Positions 57,104-64,000 of a DNA stretch of 64,000 nt are shown piece after piece. Both the position numbers and the translations under genes were made by a program. Position 1 is the stretch's first letter. Each line of letters opens with the position of its first letter. Source of the DNA: a bacterium (GTDB lineage: Bacteria; Gemmatimonadota; Glassbacteria; GWA2-58-10); contig JAJFUG010000072.1 in the NCBI GenBank assembly GCA_021372515.1, positions 1-64,000 on the forward strand, in the 5' to 3' direction. The notes under the pieces are model-generated. The model was not told where the DNA came from and searched no databases. It was given only the letters and a program-made list of their open reading frames with translations.

Positions 57104-60085
57104 TTGCTTGGGCTGACGGCCGGGCCGGGTGGCCTGCGGGCGCAGAGCGCCAGTCCCGGTTATGTCCCGGTGGCCCTCGATCCGGCGGGTGGCCAGTTGC
57201 GGCCCGCGGTGATCGTGGACCATCAGGACCGTCTGCTGGTCTCCTGGTTCGACAGCACGGCGGGCCTGTCCCGGATTTTGCTCCAGGGCTTCGACCGTCA
57301 AGGCGGACGCCTGGGGCCGACCGTGGAGGGCAGTATCTACCCGACCACCCGCAAGAGCCACCACGACCTGGCCGTGGATTTCAACGGGCAGGCGGTGCTG
57401 GCCTGGGCGGATGGTATCTGGCCTGTCAGCTTCATCTATTTCCGGCGGTTCGACACCAACGGCGGGGCTGTGGAGCAGAACCCCCGTCCCGATGCCGTGG
57501 CGCGCCGGATACGCGGGCTGAACCCCTCGGTCGGCATCGATTCCAGCGGCATAGTCTACCTGGTCTGGCAGGACCAGGGCACCGAGGGCCAGGATGTCTA
57601 CGGCGCGCGGTTCCTGGCCGCGGACAGCCTGGGCTACGGCGCCCAGGACACGCTGACCCACCAGTGGGTCGGCACCCACCGCCTGAACGACACCCCGGCC
57701 GGCGACCAGCTCGACCCGGTCATCGCCGCCGACCGCAAGGGCAACACTGTCGCCGCCTGGCGCGATATGCAGCCGGACAGTGTCGGCATCCGCGTCATCG
57801 CCTACGACCGCCTGGGGCACGAGATGCTCCAGCGCCTGATGCTGCCCGAGGATTCGAGCCAGGTGACCGCGCTCTCTCCGCCCGCGGTGTCCGCCTCCTC
57901 TTTCAGTTCCACCTACAGCTGGTTCGTGGTGAGCTGGGTCGAGGTGAGCGGCAGCGGTGTGCCGCAGCTCAAGCTCTACTCGATCCGCCTGCAGATAAAC
58001 CGTTCCCCGACCCGGATCACGGAGGACTCGATTCCAGCGGTGGTGGATGCCGGCCTGGAGCTGTCCCTGACCAAGCCCGCCCTGTCGGGCAACGAGAACG
58101 GGGATGTGGCCCTGGTCTGGGTGCGCAACCAGGACGGTGGTGGCAGCGCGGCCTGGTCTTTCGTCTGTAACGTCAACGAGGGCGTCGAGGGCGGCCGCCA
58201 GGGACAGATAACCCCGCAGAACATGAAAGCGCTCCAACCGGTCGACGCGATCCGTCAGGACGGCACTTTCGTGTCGGTCTGGGGTGATGACGCCCACGAC
58301 GTGTCCGACCTGTGGATGCAGAATTTCAGCGCCGGCGGACTGATCACAGACCCGATGCACATATCCCCTTCCGGGGGCGAGGGCGAGCTGGCCGGGGCCG
58401 CTGCCCTGGTCGGGCACCCCGACCTGAGCTACAGCCTGTTCTGGGAGCGCCAGAGCGTGGAGGAGGGGGCCCAGATACAGCAGTTGACTTTCTCTGCGGA
58501 TGACCGTCCCTCCGGGGCCGTGCAGCCGCTCCAGCCGGAGACGGCCGTGCAGCGCCATCCCACTGTGGCCCGGGCTGTGAGCGGACAGTACGCGGTGGGC
58601 TGGCAGGAGAGCGGCGCCTCGGGCTACCGGGTGCGCGCCTCGCTGTTCGGGGCGGACGGTGCGCTGAAACAGGCCGGCCTGACTCTGGAACAGTCGGCCC
58701 AGAATTTCCTGGACGGGGTGAGCCTGTCGCTCGGGCCGGACGGAGTGCTGAGCGCGGCCTGGGAGCGCTGGACCCCGCTGGCCGGGATCCCCGAACTGGT
58801 CCTGGCGCACTGGGACAGCCTGGGCAACCGGATCGGCTCGGTGCGCAGCGTGGCCAGCGCGGCCCACGGCGGCGGACGGTACGCGTCACTGGCCACAAGC
58901 CCGGCCGGCAACCAGATGATTGTCTGGCGCGAGGGCGCGGTCTCGGGGACCAACGCGCGCATCCGTGCCCAGGTGTTCAATTCCGGCGGCACGCCGCGCG
59001 GTTCCGAGCTGGCGGTCAGCGAGGTCCAGGCCGATTACCTGGGCGCCAGCGGAAAGCCGCAGGTGGTGGCCTCGCCGCTCACCGGACGGTTCTTCGTGGT
59101 CTGGCAGGAGTTCTTCTCCGACGCCCAGCACCTTTACTACCGCCTGTACTCCGAGCGCGGCGACAGCCTGGAGCTGCCGCAGGAGCTGGGCTACCGCGGC
59201 GTTTTCGGCAGCCTGTCCACCTCGGGCGGCGTGGTGGGGCAGACCAATCCGGCCGTGGCCGTGGACAGCCACGGCGACCATCTCGTCCTTTGGGTGGAGA
59301 AAGAGATGGGCGGCGAGACCCGCCTGTTAGGCTGCAAGATCGATTCGACTGGCGCGCCGCGCGGCAGTGTTTTCCAGGTGCCCGGAGTGCGCCTGGCCGC
59401 CCTGCCCTGCCTGAGCATCCTGGGCACGGACCGGGTGGTCCTGGCCTGGAACGACACCACCGGCGCAGCCACGCGCCTTCTGGCGCAGTCTCTTCAGATC
59501 ACGTTTTTCGCCCTGAGCGGCAAGCTCGACCTGGCCTCGGACATGTCCGGTTCCACGAGTCCGGCTGTCGTTCATATCGCGGGCAACGTGGTGGATTCGG
59601 TGAAAGTCGACACGCAGGGCAATTTCGCTTTCAGCACCCTGACCGCGGGCAGCTACAGCCTGCGGGTCACGCGGGAGGGCCGCGAGCTGAGCCTGAGCCG
59701 CAGCGGCTTCGAGTTAGCCGGAAGCACGGGCGGCACGGTCGACCTGGGCCGGGTGACTGTCCTGGGCGGCGGCACCGGCCCCGAACTGCCCCGGGTGGCA
59801 ACTCCGGTGCTGAACCAGAACTCGCCCAACCCGTTCAACCCCTCGACCACGATCACTTTCGACCTGCCGGAGGGCGCGGCGCTGCAGAAAGTGGCGCTGC
59901 GGGTCTACGACCTGCGCGGCGCGACGGTGCGGGTGCTGGTGGATGAGCAGTTGGGCGGCGGGCGGCACTCGGTGCAGTGGGACGGGCGGGACGCACAGGG
60001 ACGGCAGGTGGCCTCGGGCGTGTATTTCTACCGCCTGGAGGCCGGCGGCCGCAGCGCGGTGCGCAAGATGATCCTGCTTAAATAG
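57104..60085 (+). CDS. large secreted beta-repeat protein with FlgD/type-IX-like C-terminal sorting domain
   Basis: About 993 residues as an intact frame from TTG 57104. The true start is probably the ATG at 57060, but one base is missing in the run of A at 57065-57068. With one extra A the protein would begin MGKIRYRNFIIAAALLLGL, a normal signal peptide. The body is a long series of beta-propeller-like units around RPAVIVDHQDRLLVSWFDS, LAVDFNGQAVLAWADG, IDSSGIVYLVWQDQG and similar. A CarboxypepD_reg-like domain (about 810-890) precedes the end. The C-terminus carries NQNSPNPFNPSTTITFDLP then RVYDLRGATVRVLVDEQLGGGRHSVQWDGRD, the FlgD/type-IX sorting domain. Function unknown. Confidence 0.85.
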   Translation: MLGLTAGPGGLRAQSASPGYVPVALDPAGGQLRPAVIVDHQDRLLVSWFDSTAGLSRILLQGFDRQGGRLGPTVEGSIYPTTRKSHHDLAVDFNGQAVLAWADGIWPVSFIYFRRFDTNGGAVEQNPRPDAVARRIRGLNPSVGIDSSGIVYLVWQDQGTEGQDVYGARFLAADSLGYGAQDTLTHQWVGTHRLNDTPAGDQLDPVIAADRKGNTVAAWRDMQPDSVGIRVIAYDRLGHEMLQRLMLPEDSSQVTALSPPAVSASSFSSTYSWFVVSWVEVSGSGVPQLKLYSIRLQINRSPTRITEDSIPAVVDAGLELSLTKPALSGNENGDVALVWVRNQDGGGSAAWSFVCNVNEGVEGGRQGQITPQNMKALQPVDAIRQDGTFVSVWGDDAHDVSDLWMQNFSAGGLITDPMHISPSGGEGELAGAAALVGHPDLSYSLFWERQSVEEGAQIQQLTFSADDRPSGAVQPLQPETAVQRHPTVARAVSGQYAVGWQESGASGYRVRASLFGADGALKQAGLTLEQSAQNFLDGVSLSLGPDGVLSAAWERWTPLAGIPELVLAHWDSLGNRIGSVRSVASAAHGGGRYASLATSPAGNQMIVWREGAVSGTNARIRAQVFNSGGTPRGSELAVSEVQADYLGASGKPQVVASPLTGRFFVVWQEFFSDAQHLYYRLYSERGDSLELPQELGYRGVFGSLSTSGGVVGQTNPAVAVDSHGDHLVLWVEKEMGGETRLLGCKIDSTGAPRGSVFQVPGVRLAALPCLSILGTDRVVLAWNDTTGAATRLLAQSLQITFFALSGKLDLASDMSGSTSPAVVHIAGNVVDSVKVDTQGNFAFSTLTAGSYSLRVTREGRELSLSRSGFELAGSTGGTVDLGRVTVLGGGTGPELPRVATPVLNQNSPNPFNPSTTITFDLPEGAALQKVALRVYDLRGATVRVLVDEQLGGGRHSVQWDGRDAQGRQVASGVYFYRLEAGGRSAVRKMILLK

Positions 60086-60155
60086 CGGACCTGTCCTTTA
60101 CGAAGTGGGAATGTTTTCAGGGGGCGCCGCCCGGCGCCCGAGGTTTTTCTGAGCC

Positions 60156-60590
60156 ATGAAATCTCCGAGGGCGAAGCGGGTTGTCGAGGCGGCGGGCCCG
60201 GAGCTGATCGCGCGCTGCGGGATGAACTGCCGTCTCTGCCACGCCTATGTCAGAGACAAGAACACCTGTCCGGGTTGCCGCAGCGGGGGGTATTTCATCT
60301 TCAAATCCGTTGTCAGGTGCCGGATATTGAACTGCGGCAGGATACCGGAAGACAGGGCCGACTACTGTTTCAACTGCGACAGTTTTCCCTGCACCCGTCT
60401 GAAACAGCTTGACAAGCGCTACCGGACAAAATACGGGATGAGCATGCTGGAAAATCTGGAAAACATCCGGCTGAACGGAGTCGAAAGTTTCGTCGAAAAG
60501 GAAAACCAGCGCTGGGAATGTCCGGGGTGTGGGGAAATCCTCAGCGTTCACAAGCCGCAGTGTCTTTCCTGCGGCCGCGGTTGGCATTAA
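60156..60590 (+). CDS. DUF3795-type cysteine-rich protein
   Basis: 144 residues. The central pattern CGMNCRLCHAYVRDKNTCPGCRSGGYF with VVRCRILNCG and DYCFNCDSFPC (about 22-92) is characteristic of DUF3795, a family with many paired cysteines thought to bind metal. A second ribbon CPGCGEILSVHKPQCLSCGRGW ends the protein (about 126-143), giving it an unusual extra Cys4 module. It lies between a surface protein and serA with no overlap. The reaction or partner is unknown. Confidence 0.8.
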   Translation: MKSPRAKRVVEAAGPELIARCGMNCRLCHAYVRDKNTCPGCRSGGYFIFKSVVRCRILNCGRIPEDRADYCFNCDSFPCTRLKQLDKRYRTKYGMSMLENLENIRLNGVESFVEKENQRWECPGCGEILSVHKPQCLSCGRGWH

Positions 60591-60651
60591 TTTATCCGTC
60601 ACTTGAAAATGCACTTTCATTCCGACTGCTTGAGAGAGCCTGTTGCAGTCC

Positions 60652-60679
60652 TTCACTGTGATGCGGCTTGCGGTATAAA
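60652..60679 (+). promoter_or_regulatory. candidate promoter of serA
   Basis: TTCACT (60652-60657), 16-base spacer, TATAAA (60674-60679). The -10 is good, the -35 weak. It lies 25 bases before the ATG. Confidence 0.35.
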
Positions 60680-60703
60680 AAATCAACCAAAAGGAGCAGC
60701 CAC

Positions 60704-62284
60704 ATGCGGGTCCTGATCGCGACCAAACTGGACGAGGTTGCCCGGCGTATCCTCGAAGAGGCGGGGATCGAGGTGGTGGTGAAAGCGGGCCTGGATGAAC
60801 CGGGGTTGTGCGAGGCGGTCAAGGGCTGCCAGGGGCTGATCGTGCGCAGCGAGAAAGTGACCAGGACGGTGCTGGATGCGGCCGACCAGATGCAGGCAGT
60901 GGTGCGCGCCGGCAGCGGAGTGAACACGATCGATGTGGCCTACGCCACCACGCGCAACATCCAGGTGATGAACACCCCCGGCGCCAACAGCAACTCGGTG
61001 GCCGAGCTGGTGTTCGCGTTCATGCTGGCCGGCTCGCGCTGTCTGGCCCGCGCCGACCGCTCGGTCAAGGAAGGGCGCTGGGAGAAATCGGGACTGATGG
61101 GCCGCGAGCTGGTGGGCAAGACCATCGGCATAGTCGGCCTGGGCAATATCGGCACTCTGGTCAGCCGCAAGGCCAAGGGCTTCGAGATGAACGTGATCGG
61201 GTTCGACCCGGTTGTCTCGGAGGAGAAAGCGCGCGACATCGGTGTAAGCATCAAGTCGCTGGAGGAGGTGTTCGCCGAGAGCGATTTCATCACCTTGCAC
61301 GTGCCGCTCAACGACAAGACCCGCGGGATGATCGGCGGCCAGTTGCTGGGGTCGATGAAAAAGGGCGCCATGCTGATCAACTCGGCCCGCGCCGAGGTGG
61401 TGGACCAGGCCGCCCTGCTGGAGGTGTTCGGGGCGCGCGAGGACCTGCTCTTCGGGGCGGACGTGTTCGTGGAGGGCGACAAGGAGGGTGACAAGTCCGT
61501 GGCCGTGCTGGCCGACCGGCTCGTCTCGACCCCGCACCTGGGGGCCAACACCTCCGAGGCCAACCGACGGGCCGCGGTATCGGCGGCCGAGGAGCTGCGC
61601 GATTTCCTGGTCAAGCGCATGGTGTGTTTCCCGGTCAACAACCTGGCCATCCCGCCCGACCTGAACCCGCGTTTCCTCGAGCTGACCCGCCTGATCGGCG
61701 AGATCGCCCACTACAACATCGGCGGCTACCAGCCGCAGGAAGTTCGGATCACCTGCTACGGACGGCTGAACAAGCATATCGACGTGCTGACCAAATACCT
61801 GCTCAAGGGCTTGATGGACATCTACCATCAGGAGGTGGTCTCTCCGGCCGAGGCCATCAAGCGCGCCGAGGAGAGCGGCATCCTGGTGGTCAAGCGCGTG
61901 CCGGACGACAGCAAGGGCTACGGCGAGTCGATCACCATCGACATCCTGTCCAAGAAACAGGAGTACCTCGAAACCTCGATCCGTGGCACGATCACCCCGG
62001 AGAGCGAGCTGAAGATCAACCGGATCGACTCGTTCGTCAACCTGGATCTGATCCCCAGCGGGCACATGCTGTTCACCTACCAGAAGGACCGTATCGGCCT
62101 GATCAACGACATCAGCCTGGCCCTGTCCAGCGCCGGGCTGAATATCCTGAACATCCGTTTCACCACCGACCGGGAGGGTCGTTCCATCGCGGTGCTTCAG
62201 ACCGACACTTCGCTCAACCGCGAGGTTTTCGAGGGAATCAAGGCGAAGATATCGCCTTACAAGAGTTTCATGATGGCAGTCTGA
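60704..62284 (+). CDS. serA: D-3-phosphoglycerate dehydrogenase (long form with ACT domain)
   Basis: 526 residues; ATG at 60704 (AAGGAG upstream). The substrate/NAD part has VRAGSGVNTIDVAYATTRNIQVMNTPGANSNSVAEL, the Rossmann motif IGIVGLGNIGTLVSRKAKGF (near 145), and catalytic Arg in NSARAEVVDQ. It is followed by ADVFVEGDKEGDKSV, an unusual variant of the usual ADVFxxEP segment, and by the catalytic His in STPHLGANTSEA. An intervening domain (about 315-445) and a C-terminal ACT domain (about 450-525, VNLDLIPSGHMLFTYQKDRIGLINDISLALSSAGLNILNIRF) complete the type-1 enzyme. First step of serine synthesis, feedback inhibited by serine through ACT. Confidence 0.95.
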   Translation: MRVLIATKLDEVARRILEEAGIEVVVKAGLDEPGLCEAVKGCQGLIVRSEKVTRTVLDAADQMQAVVRAGSGVNTIDVAYATTRNIQVMNTPGANSNSVAELVFAFMLAGSRCLARADRSVKEGRWEKSGLMGRELVGKTIGIVGLGNIGTLVSRKAKGFEMNVIGFDPVVSEEKARDIGVSIKSLEEVFAESDFITLHVPLNDKTRGMIGGQLLGSMKKGAMLINSARAEVVDQAALLEVFGAREDLLFGADVFVEGDKEGDKSVAVLADRLVSTPHLGANTSEANRRAAVSAAEELRDFLVKRMVCFPVNNLAIPPDLNPRFLELTRLIGEIAHYNIGGYQPQEVRITCYGRLNKHIDVLTKYLLKGLMDIYHQEVVSPAEAIKRAEESGILVVKRVPDDSKGYGESITIDILSKKQEYLETSIRGTITPESELKINRIDSFVNLDLIPSGHMLFTYQKDRIGLINDISLALSSAGLNILNIRFTTDREGRSIAVLQTDTSLNREVFEGIKAKISPYKSFMMAV

Positions 62285-62419
62285 GAAGTTTTTCGACCTG
62301 GGACTACCTCGGGTGATACATTCGGGCGGCGGCGGAGGTTAAACCGGGGAGGCCCGGGGTGTGGTGGCTCAGTGGCCGCACCCTTAACGTGAATCGATCC
62401 TCGAGAAGAGATACCTGCA

Positions 62420-63355
62420 ATGAGCAAGGACAGAAAATTGCATCCAGATAAATCGGTTGGTGCGCCAGCGGGCGGCGAGCAGCAGGGCGGCGGCGCAGGC
62501 GGAGGCCGTTCCGGCCGCCGCAGACGGCGCTCGCAGAGAAACCGCAAACACAACAGCGGCGAGCAGATGGCGGCCCAGGCGCAGCAGGGCCAGCCCGGCA
62601 ACCACAACCAGCCGGCCCAGGGCAAGCCGAACGGCGGCCACCCGCAACCGCAGCCGCAGCAGAACCGTCAGGGCGGCGGTGGGGGCCGGCAGCCCGAGAA
62701 CGGCGGCGGGGGCCGTCAGCACCAGCACTCTCCCCAGGCGCAGCGCGAGCGCGAGGAGCGCCGGGTTGAGGAGGAATCCCAGGCCGGCCGCCACTCCAAG
62801 GCCAACATGATTGTCCTGGTGGACAGCGACCCGGCCTACGTGGAGATGGAGTCCCTGGCAGTGGTCAACTATGTCTCCGGCTTCAACCCGATGGGCTTCA
62901 CCGCCCTGGACAAGGCCCTGAGCTACGTGACCAGCCCGCGCAACGAGGGCCGTATCCGCATGGTGCTGCTCAGCCTGGAGACCGAGGCCCAGAGCGGCGC
63001 CTCGGTGGACGACCTTCTGACTGCGATGCACAATCACGGCGAGATACCGCTGGTGGCGGTGAGCGAGCAGAACTGCGCCGAGAGAGTGAGCCACGTGCTC
63101 GACCTCGGGGCGGTGGGCCTGCTGACCAAGGCTTTCACCATGGACGTGTTCGTGCGGTTCATCAAGGACGTGCTGCGCAAGGGGCATGTCACCGGCTGGC
63201 AGTGCTCGCAGTGTGGCAAGCTGGTGCCCATGGATCAGGTGGACATGCTGAACATGCGTCCGATCCGTTGCGCGCACCGCGACTGTGTCTGCTCGGAGAT
63301 TCAGGAGGTCACTTTCGGACGGCCCGCGGTGGCCGCGCGGGTCAAGGTGGGCTGA
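62420..63355 (+). CDS. disordered basic region - pseudo-receiver - zinc ribbon protein
   Basis: 311 residues, family not recognised as a whole. The first 125 are low-complexity, rich in Gly, Gln, Pro, Arg and Asn, with a basic cluster SGRRRRRSQRNRKH. A receiver-like domain follows (about 128-252, MIVLVDSDPAYVEMESLAVVNYVSGF). It keeps the first acidic pair (DSD) and the Lys (LLTKAFT), but where the phospho-acceptor Asp is expected there is Ser (MVLLSLETEAQSG), so phosphorylation is unlikely. The C-terminus has QCSQCGKLVPM and IRCAHRDCVC, a possible Cys4 ribbon. Possibly an RNA- or nucleoid-associated regulator; this is inference. It follows serA without a clear promoter. Confidence 0.7.
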   Translation: MSKDRKLHPDKSVGAPAGGEQQGGGAGGGRSGRRRRRSQRNRKHNSGEQMAAQAQQGQPGNHNQPAQGKPNGGHPQPQPQQNRQGGGGGRQPENGGGGRQHQHSPQAQREREERRVEEESQAGRHSKANMIVLVDSDPAYVEMESLAVVNYVSGFNPMGFTALDKALSYVTSPRNEGRIRMVLLSLETEAQSGASVDDLLTAMHNHGEIPLVAVSEQNCAERVSHVLDLGAVGLLTKAFTMDVFVRFIKDVLRKGHVTGWQCSQCGKLVPMDQVDMLNMRPIRCAHRDCVCSEIQEVTFGRPAVAARVKVG

Positions 63356-63400
63356 GAGGGAGAAGAGCCTGCCTCGTAATCCAAAAGACCGGATGTGGGT

Positions 63401-63416
63401 GCACGGCATGCCGTGC
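63401..63416. repeat. GGCACGG-type palindrome
   Basis: Perfect GCACGGCA / TGCCGTGC, continued by GGGT on the left and CCC on the right. It lies 45 bases after the pseudo-receiver gene. Confidence 0.65.
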
Positions 63417-63538
63417 CCGATTCAGGAGATTAAATCCCCCTCGCTCCCCCTGCTTTGAAAAAGGGGGAGGTTTGGCCGGCTCTCTGGGCTTATCGTCTGA
63501 CAGGATCGCGACGGGGAAGAAACGGTCCGAAAATAGCG

Positions 63539-63565
63539 TAGGGGCGGGTTTCAAACCCGCCCCTA
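63539..63565. repeat. GGGCGGG-type palindrome with GTAG flank
   Basis: Perfect arms TAGGGGCGGGTTT / AAACCCGCCCCTA around one base, preceded by CG. It lies 15 bases after the stop of the minus-strand oxidoreductase. Confidence 0.8.
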
Positions 63566-63580
63566 TATGTTTTTGGGGAC

Positions 63581-64000
63581 TTAGAACCGCGCCGACTTGC
63601 CCGCCATCACACATTCGGCGATGCGGATCGACTGCAGGCACTCGGCCAGCGAGGGCGAGGGTGTCGCTCCCTTGAGCAGGCAGTCGATGAAATGCTGGCT
63701 CTCGCCCAGGAAACCGGTCACCTCGGCCGGGTCGCCGGGAGGGAACACTCGGCTGTCCTGCACGAAATGCCGGTCCCGTCCGTTGTAGTGTAGGAGGCGT
63801 CCCGGGTAGTCCACGGTCCAGTCCAGGGGGCATTCCAGGATCGTGGTGGCCCCGTGGGCGTGAACTGTGTAGCGCTCCAGGGCCAGGCCGGCCTCGGGCA
63901 GGACAGTCAGCCGTCCGTGCGCCCCGGAACGGTAGCTGTAATCGACGAAATAGGAGGGCCGCACATTGCCGGCCAGCTCCAGCTTGCGCACCTCCACGGC
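63581..64000 (-). CDS. Gfo/Idh/MocA-family oxidoreductase, C-terminal end (partial)
   Basis: About 140 residues of the C-terminal part; the gene continues beyond the right edge of the window. It contains RPSYFVDYSYRSGAHGRLTVLPEAGLALERYTVHAHGATTILECPLDW and EVTGFLGESQHFIDCLLKGATPSPSLAECLQSIRIAECVMAGKSARF. The latter is the typical end of Gfo/Idh/MocA sugar dehydrogenases (motif F-I-D-C-L-L-x-G ... A-x-x-x-I-A-E). The NAD-binding N-terminus is outside the window, so the substrate cannot be judged. Confidence 0.75.
   Translation of the reverse strand, partial: AVEVRKLELAGNVRPSYFVDYSYRSGAHGRLTVLPEAGLALERYTVHAHGATTILECPLDWTVDYPGRLLHYNGRDRHFVQDSRVFPPGDPAEVTGFLGESQHFIDCLLKGATPSPSLAECLQSIRIAECVMAGKSARF

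Noticed and set aside
57104-60085. Evidence for a complete type IX secretion system
   Set aside because: Only the sorting-domain substrate and GldA/F/G-like proteins are present; none of the core secretion genes were recognised in the window.

Overview
The window is dense, high-GC bacterial chromosome: about 53 protein genes on both strands, no rRNA or tRNA recognised, no insertion sequence, no CRISPR array. Several traits suggest an uncultured member of the Fibrobacteres-Chlorobi-Bacteroidetes (FCB) side of the tree, of the Glassbacteria / Latescibacteria / Gemmatimonadota kind. These are a GldA/GldF/GldG-like ABC operon, a FlgD/type-IX-like C-terminal sorting domain (NPFNPSTTI), a CBM9/DUF5916 outer-membrane protein, a formylglycine-enzyme-like lipoprotein and a dockerin-like repeat. 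This placement is inference from gene content; no phylogenetic marker was compared.

Layout. 0.1-9 kb: CBM9/DUF5916 outer-membrane protein, two coupled small exported proteins, and a four-gene Gld-like ABC operon with a repetitive DUF4340 protein. 9-16 kb: cold-shock protein, TylF-type methyltransferase, a KamA-like radical SAM protein with a long N-terminal extension, DacB-type carboxypeptidase, and two small genes of unknown function. 15.5-19.5 kb: part of a polysaccharide locus (membrane glycosyltransferase with a frameshift, Wza-like exporter, Wzz-like protein). 19.6-22.6 kb: two-component pair (hybrid kinase and sigma-54 activator). 23-28.2 kb: protein-quality block clpB, FmdB zinc ribbon, groES-groEL with a perfect CIRCE operator. 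28.4-33.1 kb: AAC(3)-like acyltransferase with a CBM9-like protein, HU, a 2-hydroxyacid dehydrogenase, rpoZ and grpE. 33.2-41.3 kb: NfeD protease with SPFH partner, N-acetylglutamate synthase-like protein, orphan histidine kinase, M29-like aminopeptidase and a glycosyltransferase. 41.4-46.4 kb: secreted beta-helix protein with a dockerin-like end, then a four-gene operon (LOG protein, two unknown small proteins, Tat-exported TIM barrel). 46.9-52.1 kb: VOC protein, two tandem alkaline phosphatases, a lipoprotein and a second Tat-exported TIM barrel. 52.5-60.1 kb: KorAB 2-oxoacid oxidoreductase, a 56-residue Cys-rich ORF, the formylglycine-enzyme-like lipoprotein and the FlgD-sorted surface protein. 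60.1-64 kb: DUF3795 protein, serA, a disordered/pseudo-receiver/zinc-ribbon protein, and the C-terminal end of a Gfo/Idh/MocA oxidoreductase cut by the window edge.

Functional themes. Much of the coding capacity concerns the cell envelope and exported proteins (two signal-peptide lipoproteins, two Tat substrates, exopolysaccharide export, NfeD/SPFH membrane quality control). A chaperone group (clpB, groESL, grpE) is spread over 10 kb. Intergenic gaps carry a family of short palindromes with near-constant GTAGGGGC-type flanks and several different self-complementary cores, and many of them sit where transcription should end. Two genes appear broken by single-base losses in homopolymers (near 16729-16732 and 57065-57068), which may be real or assembly error.
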